Source: Zhengitettix transpicula (taxonomy: Eukaryota > Arthropoda > Insecta > Orthoptera > Tetrigidae). Taken from it: 64,000 nt of DNA. The notes beneath the pieces were generated by a model, which was given only the letters and a program-made list of their open reading frames with translations, was not told the origin of the DNA and ran no database searches. Positions 12,980 through 23,893 of this stretch are shown here, piece by piece (the stretch's first letter is position 1; every line of letters begins with the position of its first letter). The DNA is taken from positions 18,924,307 to 18,988,306 of the forward strand of contig CM073594.1 in the NCBI GenBank assembly GCA_037074705.1, written 5' to 3'. The position numbers were made by a program, and so were the translations under genes.

Positions 12980-13169
12980 ATGTTGCGTGGAATGTTGAGG
13001 CTGAGAGCTACCCTTCGCTCGCTCGCTTCTCCCGGCCAAGGGCAAAAACTGGCGCAGGCCTGCAGCAGCTCCCGAGCGCGTTTTTTGTCCTCCGCCGCTT
13101 TGGCTGCGGCCTTCTGGCTCTATCCCCGTCTCTTTCTAATGACTGCCGTATCCCAGCAGCCCGGAGCAG
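12980..13169 (+). CDS. Candidate first coding exon: mitochondrial-type leader
   Basis: ATG at 12980 (A at -3) opens 63 codons that run into a donor-like 'GCAG|gtgact' at 13169/13170. The peptide begins MLRGMLRLRATLRSLASPG. Its first 54 residues are rich in Arg, Leu, Ser and Ala and contain no Asp or Glu, as in a mitochondrial presequence. A hydrophobic stretch follows (residues about 37-57). A second in-frame ATG at 13139 (MTAVSQQPGAG) could give a leaderless form. The exon is GC-rich in an AT-rich setting, and the upstream 90 bases contain several CpG. It lies on the same strand as, and upstream of, the epimerase exons that begin at 26891 and could be their start. The linking exon was not found, so this is inference, and it may equally belong to another gene or be chance. 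Confidence 0.3.
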
Positions 13170-13494
13170 GTGACTGCAGCCATTCACTAAACTACCAACT
13201 CGGAAAAAAAACGTCATTACAACCCATGACGGTACCGCGTTGACCGATCGGGAAAACTGGACGAGTACGTCGGAAATTATCGTCGCAAAGACGGACAAAC
13301 GAGCTTCAAACTGCGAATATTCTGCGATCGATCGTTGTTGCACACAAAACCTCCTACGTGTTACTGCTCCTCAAATAAGGACATCCTCTCGAATCCCGCC
13401 TCGGTTACAACACGAAACCTACCGGAGGGAAATGCAAATGCCAAATCTGATTGATTTCATCTTCAGGAACGATTATTTAAAACGGAAGTCAACT

Positions 13495-13585
13495 AACCCT
13501 TTGCTGATAATCGTCAATACCGACGTTCAACTCAACTGGTCACATAGCCAAAAAAAAAAAACTCTGGTCGCAGAGTTTCAGACTG
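13495..13585 (+). repeat. Direct repeat of about 90 bp, left copy
   Basis: The block 'taaccctttgctgataatcg' through 'actcaactggtcacatagcc' and an A run to 'ctctggtcgcagagtttcag' is repeated at 13799-13889. The pair brackets exactly one copy of repeat F. The duplication is too long for a target-site duplication and suggests a tandem duplication or an unequal crossover. Confidence 0.85.
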
Positions 13586-13798
13586 TATTTGGTTAAAATA
13601 CCCCGTTGAAAATTTGTGATCAATGGGAATTAACAGGCTATTGTAATAAAAGTCTAGGTCCTTTTTTGGTCTATATAGAAAATAATTATACGGTCGGGGT
13701 ATGTTTCGTCATAGAAAGCAGCCATAAGATACGCCATCTGGTTAACATTTTATTGGAATCATCAGTAATATTAGCTCTACATAGATACATTGAATAAT
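13586..13798 (+). repeat. Interspersed repeat F, copy 2
   Basis: Matches 12115-12383 over its length ('ggttaaaataccccgttg', 'aaaagtctaggtcctttttt', 'ggtatgtttcgtcatag', 'ttttattggaatcat', 'ttagctctacatag'). It lacks the 75-bp module and has instead a short insert near 13725-13745 ('aagatacgccatctgg'). Confidence 0.8.
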
Positions 13799-13889
13799 TA
13801 ACCCTTTGCGGATAATCGTCAACACCGACGTTCAACTCAACTGGTCACATAGCCAAAAAAAAAACTCTGGTCGCAGAGTTTCAGACTGT
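13799..13889 (+). repeat. Direct repeat of about 90 bp, right copy
   Basis: Near-identical to 13495-13585, with two or three base differences and a shorter A run. See the left copy. Confidence 0.85.
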
Positions 13890-16143
13890 GGCCATGTCTC
13901 AAGCCTTCAACGCACTTTCCATAATATTTCCCGAGTAATATTAAATTAAATTGAGAAACGGCCATTACTACTCTCCCAGACAAATAAATCTCTGCTACGT
14001 ACGCTGTTAAGTTAACGTCAAAGTTCATTGATCTCAACATTATAACATTACCTTCAGACCTTACATGTGACAAACTTCTGGGAAAGGGTTTTCCTCCAAG
14101 AACTTTGTGTTGCGAGTGGACTTTTCTTACATGCCAGGAAAGTACAACCGTTTGTAGTATTCGTAATAAATAATTGTCATGTATACACAATCAATTCACA
14201 TGTGCACAAGAAACAAACGGCCAAGTAACCAGAAATGAGTCCATTATAATTATTAAATATTACATTAACAAACTCCCAGATAATATTAAAAAAATTGAAT
14301 GATTAAAAAATAAAATGCTAATTTTTTTTTCATTTGACAATCAAGAGAAGGTAAATGAAAAAAAACATAATGAAATAATGAGCAGATCTCTAGGAAGTAA
14401 CTTTCACAACACTGCTTGTTTTAGCTCAAGCTTAAATATGTTAGTGATTTTAAACTAAGAGAAACGAAACATTCCTCGTGACTGAAAGACAATTTATCCT
14501 CTGTCGATGTCGCTGGGATCGATTTGTTTGTTTTTTCGACCTCTCTGTTGCAAATTTATGTTCTCTTTCCTTCATTTCATGTGATATAATACTGCGTCTT
14601 CCCTTAGTTGCCCTGCGTGAATTTGAGTATCACGATGACGTAATGGCGTCGACGGATTGTCTTACAGACGCGTCACTAGTGACGTCATCGTCAGTTTGGA
14701 TCCGATGGAGGTGCCCTGATAATGTTTTGCCCAGTGCTCTTGATACTGAATAATTTGAATGGCGAGGAACAGTTGGTAGCATATCATCAGGTGATGAGCT
14801 GATTATGTACAAGTTACCGAGTGGAAATCACTTAAAAGAGCATCGAGAATCCTCCAAATGTAAACGACCAAAGAATCATTTGGATTACTTGGAAATGACA
14901 GTAAAGAAACGTTTTTCGCTGCACGTCGTAAACGCCCGTGATCTATTTTCGTATTTTTGTACAGTAATTTATATATTGTATTATTACTTTTATATAAAAA
15001 GGGTACGATATGAGCTCCAAAAAAATTCCCGACATGAAAAAGATTTAATAATGTCATCCAAACTCAAGTTCAAATTATAGTGTTCCAAATATATGGACAG
15101 CTAAAACTTCATTTTGAGATTGAAATACATTAGCATTGAAGAACCGTGGTCGAATAAACAATAAAATAAAATAAATTGTTTTTTATCTGTAGACGAATGT
15201 TCGAAGTTTTCTCTCTTCCGACACAGAAATACTCTTTATTTATTTTTCAACGACTGCATGAAGTCGTGCCCAATTTTAACACACAATATTTTTATTTTAT
15301 TTTGAAGGTTCATGTGGAAGAAAATTGATATAAAACTACTCACGGCATAAATTTACTCTTCCTTGACAGGTTAATTAATCAAAACCAAAGTCTGGATGGA
15401 CAGAATGCTTCGAATTGAAGGTTACTGTTTCTATTTCTCGAGAGAACTGTTGAAGCTTATTTGAAATTAAGGGTTGTTTTGATGGGGATAATACCGACCA
15501 AGCTACACGATAGGAGCTTGACACCGTATAATTTCGTAAGGGGCGTAGTAATAAGAGTCTACACGACACGTAACGAGCGCTCTTGAGGGAAAGGAAACGT
15601 AACTGGGTCGAAACTGAAACATTGGGGTTTGTGGTGGAAGAGCATTGCTTAAAGTATGCAGAAAATGGAAAAGATCCGCCTTGAACTGTGTTACATGCGA
15701 TATCCAAAGAATCAGTTATTTTTGTTCAAATTACTAGTGGAAAAGGTAAATATTCATTGCTGTGAATAAGGATTAAGTATATATATAAAAAAAAGGAATT
15801 ACCGGAACGGGACTGATACCAACCACAAGGGACTCGGTTTAGTTTTCATCTTTATAAATAAATTCGTGTAGGGGTGTTGACGCTCTACAATTTTGTTTAA
15901 TAAAATACTGTACGTTTTTCCAAGACTGAAATGTCGCGTTCTGGCGATTATTTGTTACTGATTTTAAGTTTTATCGAAGACAGGTAAAAAACCATTAAAT
16001 CACTTCTGTAGGTGTATATACTCTGTCTTTGACGTTTATATAATTTTCTCCTGCTCACTTCAAGAATGATTCGTCTCCCGGTTCTGTAGGGTTTTTCTTA
16101 TCTTGTTCATATCGTACTTAAAGTAGAAATAAAAAAAATACCT
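13890..16143. other. Gene-free stretch; one full CRE palindrome
   Basis: No exon with homology was seen. The octamer TGACGTCA (a full cAMP-response-element palindrome) is at 14680-14687, with a related half site near 14635. With no gene nearby its role is unknown. Open frames at 14478-14753 (+) and 15707-15375 (-) have no recognised domain. Confidence 0.5.
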
Positions 16144-16392
16144 GTGATTAAAAATTAATAATAAGGTAGATAGCCAAAATACCAGAGAAAATAAGTGATA
16201 ATATAAATACCACACGACGTTTGTGGGCTCCTTGTTCCTTTCTTCAGGTGCTGAGAGGAGCCTAGAGCGACACAACTGCACTAGTCATTTGACAAAACTG
16301 AAAAGAAAGGGACAAGGCTCCCAGAAACGTTGTGTGGTATTTATAATATCACTTATTTTGTCTGTAATTCGCTATCTTTTTTTTATTATTAA
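16144..16392. mobile_element. Palindromic MITE, family B, copy 2 with long inverted ends
   Basis: The left arm 'attaataataaggtagatag' then 'agtgataatataaatacca' and 'cacgacgtttgtgggctcct' is mirrored on the right by 'aggctcccagaaacgttgtg', 'tggtatttataatatcactt', 'attttgtctg' and 'ctatcttttttttattatta'. The arms are about 110 bp each. The centre 'cacaactgcactagtcattt' is the family core. Non-coding. Confidence 0.85.
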
Positions 16393-16992
16393 CTAGCCTT
16401 GGTGCCCGGCGTTGCTCGTGTACTTATTTATATAAACTCGAAAAAGTATTTAATTGACTACTTAAATATATTCCTTGAGTATTTCAGGATATAATCGTCA
16501 CTCAGTCTTCATACATTACGAAATATTACATTGATGAAATTGTTAGCTAGACTCACAACTAATACAGCGCGAAAATTAACTTACATTTTCCGCAAGGATG
16601 GTAAAGTAATTCGTATTCTTCTTTATTATCATTCGATGGAGTATTGCTGTATAAAATTATACTTTTTATTTAAAAAAAATATTTCTGCTTTATTTCATTC
16701 CTAATAAAGGAGATATTTCCTTTGTTCGTTGCGTAGTAACGTATTTCTCTCGCGTGACGTCATTGTCTCTTGGCGCGCAGTAATTTAATATTTAATGATC
16801 ACGGTTTTTAATTATAATTCTTTCCACATGTATGCTAGGCGTTTCTCACCCCCACAGTACCGGTTCTCGTATTTTGAAGAATACGTATACCAATTTTTGT
16901 TGCATTCTGTCCACGCGATAAAATTTCTATTAAGATTACCGTAAATACAAACATACATACATGCAAATATACATCCTTTTTTATTATATAGA
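16393..16992 (-). repeat. Insect-type dispersed repeat with GC-rich end box
   Basis: It starts with 'ctagccttggtgcccggcgt', which is the reverse complement of the 'cgggcaacgccgggta'-type end seen in family D, and ends near 'gattaccgtaaatacaaac' followed by a 'catacatacatgc' simple repeat. It contains a short GC-rich patch with 'gcgcgcag'. There is no coding frame. It is probably a decayed non-autonomous element; the superfamily is not assigned. Confidence 0.5.
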
Positions 16993-18060
16993 TTCTTAAA
17001 AGAATTGATTTACCATATTATATTCATATATTAGTATTTCTTTGTTATCTGGTAAATGTAATACTTCTTTATCCGTCTCTTCATAAGTATGAAACGATCA
17101 TTGGCAAATCTTTTTGTTTAGTTTTCGTGATTAAAAGTAAAGTGGTGTTTAACGTGTGATTAAACTTGCATTCGTCAGTCTGTGCGTAACGTCGCGTGAG
17201 CCCACAAAATTAGGGCCCTAATTTTCGTCGGTTCGTGACACACGAGTGACTAATGATTGGCAAAACAGCGCTCTTCTACGAGACGCCAGGCTTTCACCTC
17301 AAACACCTCCAGCAAAATAGTTAACACTCGCACTGTCTGCGCCTACAAGACCAAACTCTTTGTAATTCGTTCTGTAGAAGCGGAAGCCCGTTTTCGTTGA
17401 GAGGAATACAGGAGTTGAGCGAATAAAGCACACGTTTCAAACAGCCGCACATTCCATCGCAAAATCTTAGGCTATCTCCGTTCCGACAGACGGCAAAAAA
17501 AGAAGCAGCCTGCTGCTGCTGTTGTCCGTCCAGTGATGCTTCTGAGTGAAGGTCTCGAGCGACATAGCATCACGTTCCTTTAAAGACTAAAATGTCTTCA
17601 GACAGACAGACAGACGGAATAATGGTCAATGCGGCCCTGGCAGGAACAAGGACATACGAATTACTCACAATATGCTCTGTATGTGTGCAGAGTGTTCAAC
17701 TCAAAATGCACATGTAGATGCCCGCTGCCAAAGTTCTTTATGCAAATGTAACACGAGAGTTAAAGAGTATGCCGCTTGTGTAACAAAACCGAAGACCAGA
17801 AGACGTGTAGTGATGTTATTAATTACTAATCTTGCGGCCACCAATATTAGATCTACCCCGTTTTCAAGTATGAGACTGGCCAAGCGAGCCATGGATATAA
17901 CAAGGTTCATAAACAGCCAGCGTTAAATATATATCGGATTCACTACTATATATATATGATTTTGATGTACGTATGCCAAGATAGTCTAAAGTGAAGGAAT
18001 TAGACAGCCTGAAAACCTCCATGTGGTCCCTCGTCTGGTACATAGTTATTAAGAGCCATT
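16993..18060. other. Gene-free stretch
   Basis: Bases 17160-17660 are GC-richer but contain no recognised exon. A (CAGA)n run lies near 17600. An open frame at 17672-17926 (+) is Cys-rich in its first third but resembles no domain I know, and an overlapping frame runs on the other strand. Confidence 0.5.
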
Positions 18061-18069
18061 GATACTACA

Positions 18070-18180
18070 ATTAAGGAACAGATAGATACACCATTAGCCC
18101 TCGGATGAGGAAATAGGATTCGTCACAAATGTACAATAAATAAATTACATATAAATGAATTAATATTAATAGTAATAATT
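18070..18180 (-). mobile_element. LINE 3'-end fragment, second copy
   Basis: 'acaccattagccctcggatg' and 'aggaaataggattcgtcaca' followed by 'aatgtacaataaataaa' match the sequence next to the (GATA)n tail at 18966-19030. Only the last roughly 100 bp of the LINE 3' UTR is present, after a short 'gatagata' tail. This is a strongly 5'-truncated insertion in the same orientation as the copy at 18942. Confidence 0.75.
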
Positions 18181-18474
18181 AATAAGTTCCCCCCCCCCAA
18201 TAAAAAAAAATTAATATCAAATATAACATCAGTTTCTAAACATATTTTTGTCACCAATCACACGATTATTTAGGACTATTTCCACATTTTAGATACTGAT
18301 AGTAATTATAATACTAGATTATTGTCTATTAAACACGATATGCATTCACCTACAAGGATTCGTTAAGTAGTAGTTAAAATATTCCAGTATTCATAAACCT
18401 ATAATTAAAAAATTGTTGAACGTCCGTTTTAGTAATTTTTTTATCTGTGAATTGGTATTTATTTCACTATCTGC

Positions 18475-18503
18475 CTGATGAGGTTCCACATCGGGACCGA
18501 AAC
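18475..18503 (+). ncRNA. Hammerhead-ribozyme-like catalytic core
   Basis: CTGATGAG (18475-18482) and CGAAAC (18498-18503), the two conserved strands of the hammerhead core, bracket GTTCC-acatc-GGGAC. With the flanking G and C this forms a six-base-pair stem II containing one G-U pair. The following bases 'atgtt' allow only a minimal stem III, as described for hammerheads in Penelope-like elements and retrozymes. The expected stem I is not evident, because the bases before CTG and after GTT do not pair. Activity is therefore doubtful: it may be a decayed or dimer-dependent motif. It lies 460 bp from a LINE tail. Confidence 0.4.
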
Positions 18504-18941
18504 ATGTTATTAATTAATATTTATTTTAAATTTGTCTATTTTTTTGACTTTATATTCTATCAGTTTATAAATTCAGCGTCCTAAATAACACCACCGAAAA
18601 AACCTCACCTTTCAAAGTTCCTGGCCGTGACTATAGTAAAGACTATAGGAGAAGACAAATCAGTAAATAACGTTAGATACACTATTAAGAAGAAGAAGAC
18701 GAAGAAGAAGTTTTCGCTGGTCAGACCAAGATGGAGAACCGCATTAAAACTGGGACTTCATAAGCACTTAATCTCGGAAACTCGAGACAATATCATAATT
18801 AACGCACAGTAAAAAACATTTAAAAAATATTCCATAAATTAAATAATAGTTTCTGTGACTGTATTAATTTTTTTTTTGGTAGGATAATTTTGTTCTCAGA
18901 ACATCGTTTTCACATCACGTTATCGCTAATGTCGTCAGTTG

Positions 18942-19635
18942 TATAGATAGATAGATAGATAGATTTATTCACCATTAGCCCTCTAAAGAGGAAATAGGAT
19001 TCGTCACAAATGTACAGTAGATAAAATGCATATAAACTTATAATACACAAAAACACACACAAAAATTCATATCTGTTTATATTAGTCTAGTCACTACAAT
19101 CATACACACTATTTTTAGGAAACACGCACACGACACAAATCACTTCCTGGTATTAATCTCCTGTCGCTAGGTACGGAGGGATGTCGTCATAGATATTTAC
19201 TAAAACAGAAAGCAGAGGCAGGAAAACAGAACCAAAAGGGGAAAACTGGACAAACTATTTACATATTTATAGCATATTCGGCAATTTTGTAGGCAAGGCA
19301 GTTCAACGAATGTCAGACCGATTCAAAAATTCGTGTACGGAGTAATAAGTTCCATTGACAAGGTAAGTTTTACACTCCTTTACGAATAAGTTGTAGTTTT
19401 TGATGTTCTTTACATGATCAGGAAGGCTGTTAAATAGTGCGATACCGGAATAATGAACGCTAGACTCATAGAGACTGAGGCTGTGCTTGTCAGACCTAAG
19501 AACTGAACGGTTTCTTGTGTCATAGCCATGATTGTCCCCGTTACTTGCAAAAAGGTTCATGTTGCGTTTAACAAATTTTAGTATTTCTAATATGTAAGCG
19601 CTAGGTAGAGTCAGAATACTTATTATTTTTTTATA
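18942..19635 (-). mobile_element. 5'-truncated non-LTR retrotransposon with (GATA)n tail
   Basis: Read on the - strand, the element consists of a decayed ORF2 C-terminus (19633-19303), a 3' UTR of about 340 bp, and a microsatellite tail of about six TATC units, seen on the + strand as gatagata at 18942-18965. A tail of short tandem units in place of poly(A) is known in several LINE clades (for example I, CR1 and L2 relatives). The upstream limit near 19635 is where the reading frame breaks. Confidence 0.75.
19303..19633 (-). pseudogene. LINE ORF2 C-terminal fragment
   Basis: The - strand frame reads SILTLPSAYILEILKFVKRN, then HGYDTRNRSVLRSD, then GIALFNSLPDHVKN, and ends with a FVKECKTYL...YYSVHEFL tail. 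This is the familiar C-terminal segment after the reverse transcriptase domain of insect non-LTR retrotransposons ('...LPSLYI.E...H.Y.TR...', 'G...FN.LP..IK', '..F...FL..'). The reverse transcriptase itself is absent. The frame is closed by a stop about three codons upstream of the fragment, so it is a truncated relic. Confidence 0.75.
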
Positions 19636-20818
19636 TTAAAGACAGTTTTTACTATTATCTTGTTCTTTGCATTGGAAAATCTTTTACTTTGAATACTAAA
19701 CATTTGATGTAGCGGACAATTCGCTCCTTGTTAAATAATCTCATTGGACGGAACGTTCTCATAATTTATTTTAAATATTCTCATGAATGCATTTTGCTGT
19801 AGTTAAATATAATCTATGAGAAGTTTAATGCTTTGACATACAAAGCTTCTGGGACGTTCGTGTCAAAGAACGGTGGATTAATAAATACTATCTTTGCCTT
19901 GCTGATGAATGCCCAAACATTTCCCCCCTGTTCCACCACACAAAATAATTTATTTTTAACGACTAAACGAATATTACTTGTGTTTTTGTGCAGATGCCAG
20001 AGATTATTATAGAACTTGTGTGTACGTGTAAGTATTTGCATTACACGATGTTATATACAAACGTAATAAACATACTTTGCAACAAAAGTATAGTCGCTGA
20101 TGGAGTATTTGTAGACACAGCAAGGATATTCTACGACATTGGATAAATATAGATCATCTAATTCCTGTAATTAAATCTGTTATTATTTACAATTTTATAT
20201 ATGCAAATGTCTGGTTATCAAAAGTGCCATTTTCCGCGCCCAGCTGCCCAAAGTATTTATTTTGAAAAATACCCACATTTTCTTCACGTATTTCAATCAA
20301 TGATAAATTGGATTTCAGTGATCAAAAATTATTCAAAAGGTTGAATGAACATAATGGTAATTTATTTTCTTCGGGGTGATCGGTCCAACATGATGAGCGA
20401 GCTAACTAAATTTCCAGCATCAACGATCGATTAGAGATACACTGGACCATAATGAAAGCTGTTACAAATTTTGCGTGCGCTGAAAACATCTCGTCGAAAT
20501 GTAACAGTCCTTGTTCGTTATAGTAGATTCTTAGACGCACAACGTTTTCAATTACAAAACTAGAGCTTTGGGCTCCAGATAGGCTGTTAATTGCCTGGCG
20601 CTGGTCTGATATCGTTTTCCTTGAATGAGACTGCATTTTTCCTTGGCCTCGTTATTTGGATAGATTTATCTGATTGATAACGCTGCCTTTTTTTCATACA
20701 TTAGCCTCAGTTTCTTGCAGCTGTGTTATCTGTGGATGTATTGAGTATAATAAAAGACTTTTGGTCATTTAAATAGAACATTGACAAAATATATTAAAGA
20801 ATGAATAAGAAAGACAGG
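19636..20818. other. AT-rich stretch, nothing recognised
   Basis: This may include decayed LINE sequence next to 19636, but the frame is lost. The open frames at 20041-19814 and 20636-20406 (-) match nothing I know. Confidence 0.5.
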
Positions 20819-21273
20819 CCCTCTCCGATTTTGAACTAAGGTTCCCACAAGCCGAGGAACCTCGGCCTGTTCTGAGAGGTGTATGTTCTGCGGTCACAGA
20901 CCTTGGGCATACGGTAAGAGTTGTCCGTTATTCCTATTCGAACAGTCGGCCAGCTGCCTCCTAAACTGGTCGAGGCACGGAGAAGGGAATGCTGCGTCCC
21001 CACAGCAAACTCCTCTCCCGCTATCGGAAGGGCGTGGGACAAGTACCCAATGCCTGACCTACCTGATGCAAGTTTTTCTAGGGTTTTTCCTGCATTACTT
21101 TTGGGCGAATTGCCGGGTAGGATCCTTAAACCATAGCCCGGGGACCCTAGTTAACCCTAGGCTACCTTCCTCTACCCTTCCGCATCCCCCCTTTCAAATC
21201 CCTTCCTATGCTATTAAAGGGGAGTTGCCCAACGTGGATCACCCTCATGTAGCCTGTTACCTTAAAAAAAAAT
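20819..21273 (+). mobile_element. Family A retroposon, longest + copy
   Basis: It starts with 'ctctccgattttgaactaag' and runs through 'caagccgaggaacctcgg', 'cagaccttgggcatacggta', 'cggccagctgcctcctaaac' and the shared 3' half to 'gtagcctgttacctt' and an A run. At roughly 455 bp it is, with the - strand copy at 28307, the longest form in the window, so the family length is probably close to this. It carries no reverse transcriptase; its overlapping short frames are not conserved between copies. Confidence 0.85.
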
Positions 21274-21560
21274 AAAGATAGGAAAAACAGACCAAAAAAA
21301 GGTAATATAAATACCACACAACGTTTCTTGTATCCTTGTTCCTTTCGTCAGGTGCTAAGAAGAGCCTAGAGAAACACAACTGCACTGGTCAACTCAAAAA
21401 TTTGAGTGTTGTCAACTGACAAGTGCAGTTGTGTCGCTCTAGGCTCTTCTTCACACCTGAGGAAAGGAAACAAGAATACCAGAAACGTTGTGTGGTATCT
21501 ATATTATCTTTTTGTCTGAATTGGCAATCTTTCTTATTCATTATATTAATTTCTATTAGA
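21274..21560. mobile_element. Palindromic MITE, family B, copy 3
   Basis: The left arm 'aaagatagg', 'gtaatataaataccacacaa' and 'ggtgctaagaagagcctag' is mirrored by 'cgctctaggctcttcttcac', 'ccagaaacgttgtgtggtat' and 'tttttgtctgaattggcaat'. The centre reads 'ggtcaactcaaaaatttgag', itself a small palindrome. It abuts the A tail of the family A copy, so one element inserted at the end of the other. Confidence 0.85.
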
Positions 21561-22738
21561 AGTCAGAAAGACCAAGTTAAAGAGTAATGTTTCTGGAGGC
21601 TTTATACAGTGCCCTAAGGTTTTACTCCTCAACATCATCCACTGATCTACCCTCCTCGCGAGTGGTCACAGGGTTGTTCTAAGGTGATGGATGCTCTCGA
21701 TTGTCATGTGTGTGTGTGAATTGAAGGAACTAATTGGGCCCATTATTTGTTATTGCGAGTTTTATATCCCCGAGCAAGGTAAAGGTCAGAAAGTAGGACA
21801 AAGCCAACAACATTCTGCGAGAAACGAGGTCACTATGAACTTTGGATATGACGTTGAAAACCCGATCTTCCTCACGAGTTATTGTCAAAATTATTCAAGG
21901 TCCGATGACGATTGGGGTATTTGAGCGTTTATCGGGACGGGGCTTTACTGATTGAGGTGCATCTGAAAATTTCAGTGATGGAAGCCATTTCTCCCGACTT
22001 TTCTTCTTGTTTTCGTGCTGACTGTAGATCGACAATGAACTTTGATTCAATGTAATCGTACCTGATTTTTTTTAACTTGACTGGAAGGTTTTCGGTGTCT
22101 AAAGTAGAAATTATGCACTGGATATAATCTACGTTAACTCCACGTGGATCTTCGAGTTCGTCACGAACGTTTGCAGTGCAAGTAACGTAGGTGGTGTTCG
22201 CTGCCGTGGATTGGAGCGGTGTCGAAGCTGACTGAATCCGATCGACGAATCGGGTGTCGGGGAATAATTTCCGAAGTGTGATGGAAGGGTTTGTACGAGG
22301 GCGTGTGCATCGAGCATGTCGGAAGGGTTTTTGCACCGCGGTTTCTACTGGAGCGGAACTCTGCACCTTTGTGTCCTAAATTGGAAGGCAATGTGCCGAA
22401 GGACGACTTCTCCAGCACGGTCAAGTTCCTTCCCATTCATGCTCCTTCGCCTTTCCCTTTATCTCCTCAAACGGACTTTTATTTTTTTTCAGCGCCTTCC
22501 TGCATATCTTTTGCTTTTTTATTTTTGTTCGGATTCTCTACTCCTTTGACCACTCCCTTTTTCGAGTCGCGTCAGTTTCCCTTACCACACAATTGGCCCT
22601 CGTTGTTAGACATTGCCGCGGTCTCTGCGTTTTCTTAAAGTTCGGAAACTAAATAATAGGCTCACCTCTTCGTTAACTTTAACATTTTTACGAACTAACT
22701 TCTGTTCCTTTTTTGTATTCTTCAATATTTCTTATCCG
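21561..22738. other. Gene-free stretch with an unassigned 145-codon frame
   Basis: The - strand frame 22366-21929 is the longest unspliced frame in the left half of the window apart from one antisense to the epimerase region. It is moderately GC-rich but has no recognised domain, and overlapping frames exist on both strands. A pyrimidine-rich tract lies at 22440-22600. I do not call a gene here. Confidence 0.4.
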
Positions 22739-23152
22739 TATTTTTTTTTTACGGCAACAGGCTACATGAGGGTAATCCACGTTGGGCAACTCCCTTTTAA
22801 TAGCATAGGAAGGGATTTGAAAAGGGAGGATGCGGAAGGGTAGAGGAAGGTAGCCAAGGGTTAACTAGGACCCCCGGGCGATGGTTTAAGGATGCTACCC
22901 GGCATTCGCCTAAAGAAATGCAGGGAAAACCCTAGAAAAACCTGCATCAGGTAGGTCGGGCATTGGGTACTTGTCCCACGCCCTTCCGATAGCGGGAGAG
23001 GAGTTTGCTGTGGGGACGCAGCATTCCCTTCTCCGTGCCTCGACCAGTTTTGGAGGCAGCTGGCCGACTATTCCAATGGGAATAGCGGAAAACTCTTACC
23101 GTATGCCCAAGGTCTGTCACCCCGGAATATGCACCTTTCAGAACAGGCCTAA
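22739..23152 (-). mobile_element. Family A retroposon, - strand copy
   Basis: Read in reverse it shows the family 3' end: a T run at 22739-22750 is the A tail. It then passes through 'gtaatccacgttgggcaact', 'gaggaaggtagccaagggtt', 'gaaaaacctgcatcaggtag', 'tcccacgcccttccgatagc' and 'gtctgtcaccccggaatatg' and ends at 'cagaacaggcctaagg'. Confidence 0.85.
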
Positions 23153-23682
23153 GGCGTTCCTTTCCATTTATATGTTACGTTTCTACATTATTTTCGGTGA
23201 GAGAAATGGATTGGTGTCTCAAGTAGATAGATTCCCGTGACCATGATAAAACTTTTGGCTTGCGTCAGGCAGTGATGAACCTGTACCACGGGTCAAGATC
23301 ACAAGTACGGGCAAACTATGGCGGTAGTTACCACACTTCACTAAAATATAGTGAACGACGTCATCTCGAGACAAGAAGAAATGAATGACGAGAGATGCTC
23401 GACTGAATTCAGTACGTTTGTGCCTTTAAGGAACTTCTGACTCTTCCACCATGGAAAACCGGAACAACAATACTCTGAAAAGACATAAATAATCGGAACA
23501 CTTGTTGTATTTCAATTCACTTGCCTGTGTGCTGGAAGACTACATTTACCACTAATGAAAAGTGGTGAATACTTCACCACGGCACGTACAACTTTATTCT
23601 TACGTATGTTGATTTCATAATTTGATTATAAACCAAAGGATTGCTACTTGATGACAAAAAATATTTAATATAAATTTTTTTT

Positions 23683-23893
23683 AAAAAAAAAAACTCTGCC
23701 CCTCAACTTCTATCGATCCCGAGGGGCGGCAGCCATGAAAGAAACACTCGTGGTAGAGAGAAATTGAGAGACAGATCCTTCAGAAATAGTTGCGAAGGCG
23801 CCAGGACTCGAACTCGAACCCATAGCCTGCTACTACGCACTGCGCATTGCGTTACACAGACCTGGATTCTCAACTGAGCCACTGGCGAGGTGA
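23683..23893 (-). mobile_element. tRNA-derived SINE
   Basis: On the - strand the head reads 'gccagtggctcagttgag' (A-box type, 23870-23883 region) and 'gggttcgagttcgagtcctg' (B-box type, 23804-23820), spaced as in a tRNA gene. An unrelated body of about 100 bp follows ('ctgaaggatctgtctctcaa', 'tggctgccgcccctcggg') and then a T-rich tail at the 23683 end. The head is not an intact tRNA, as the stems do not close properly. Pol III promoter boxes plus a tail define a SINE. Only one clear copy is present in this window. Confidence 0.65.

Noticed and set aside
20883..21275. 130-codon frame inside family A
   Set aside because: The frame is not kept in the other copies of the family, and its translation has no known domain. 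It is non-coding repeat sequence.
21929..22366. 145-codon frame on the - strand
   Set aside because: The product has no recognised domain, overlapping frames exist on both strands, no splice context was found, and it lies between transposon copies. It was not called as a gene.
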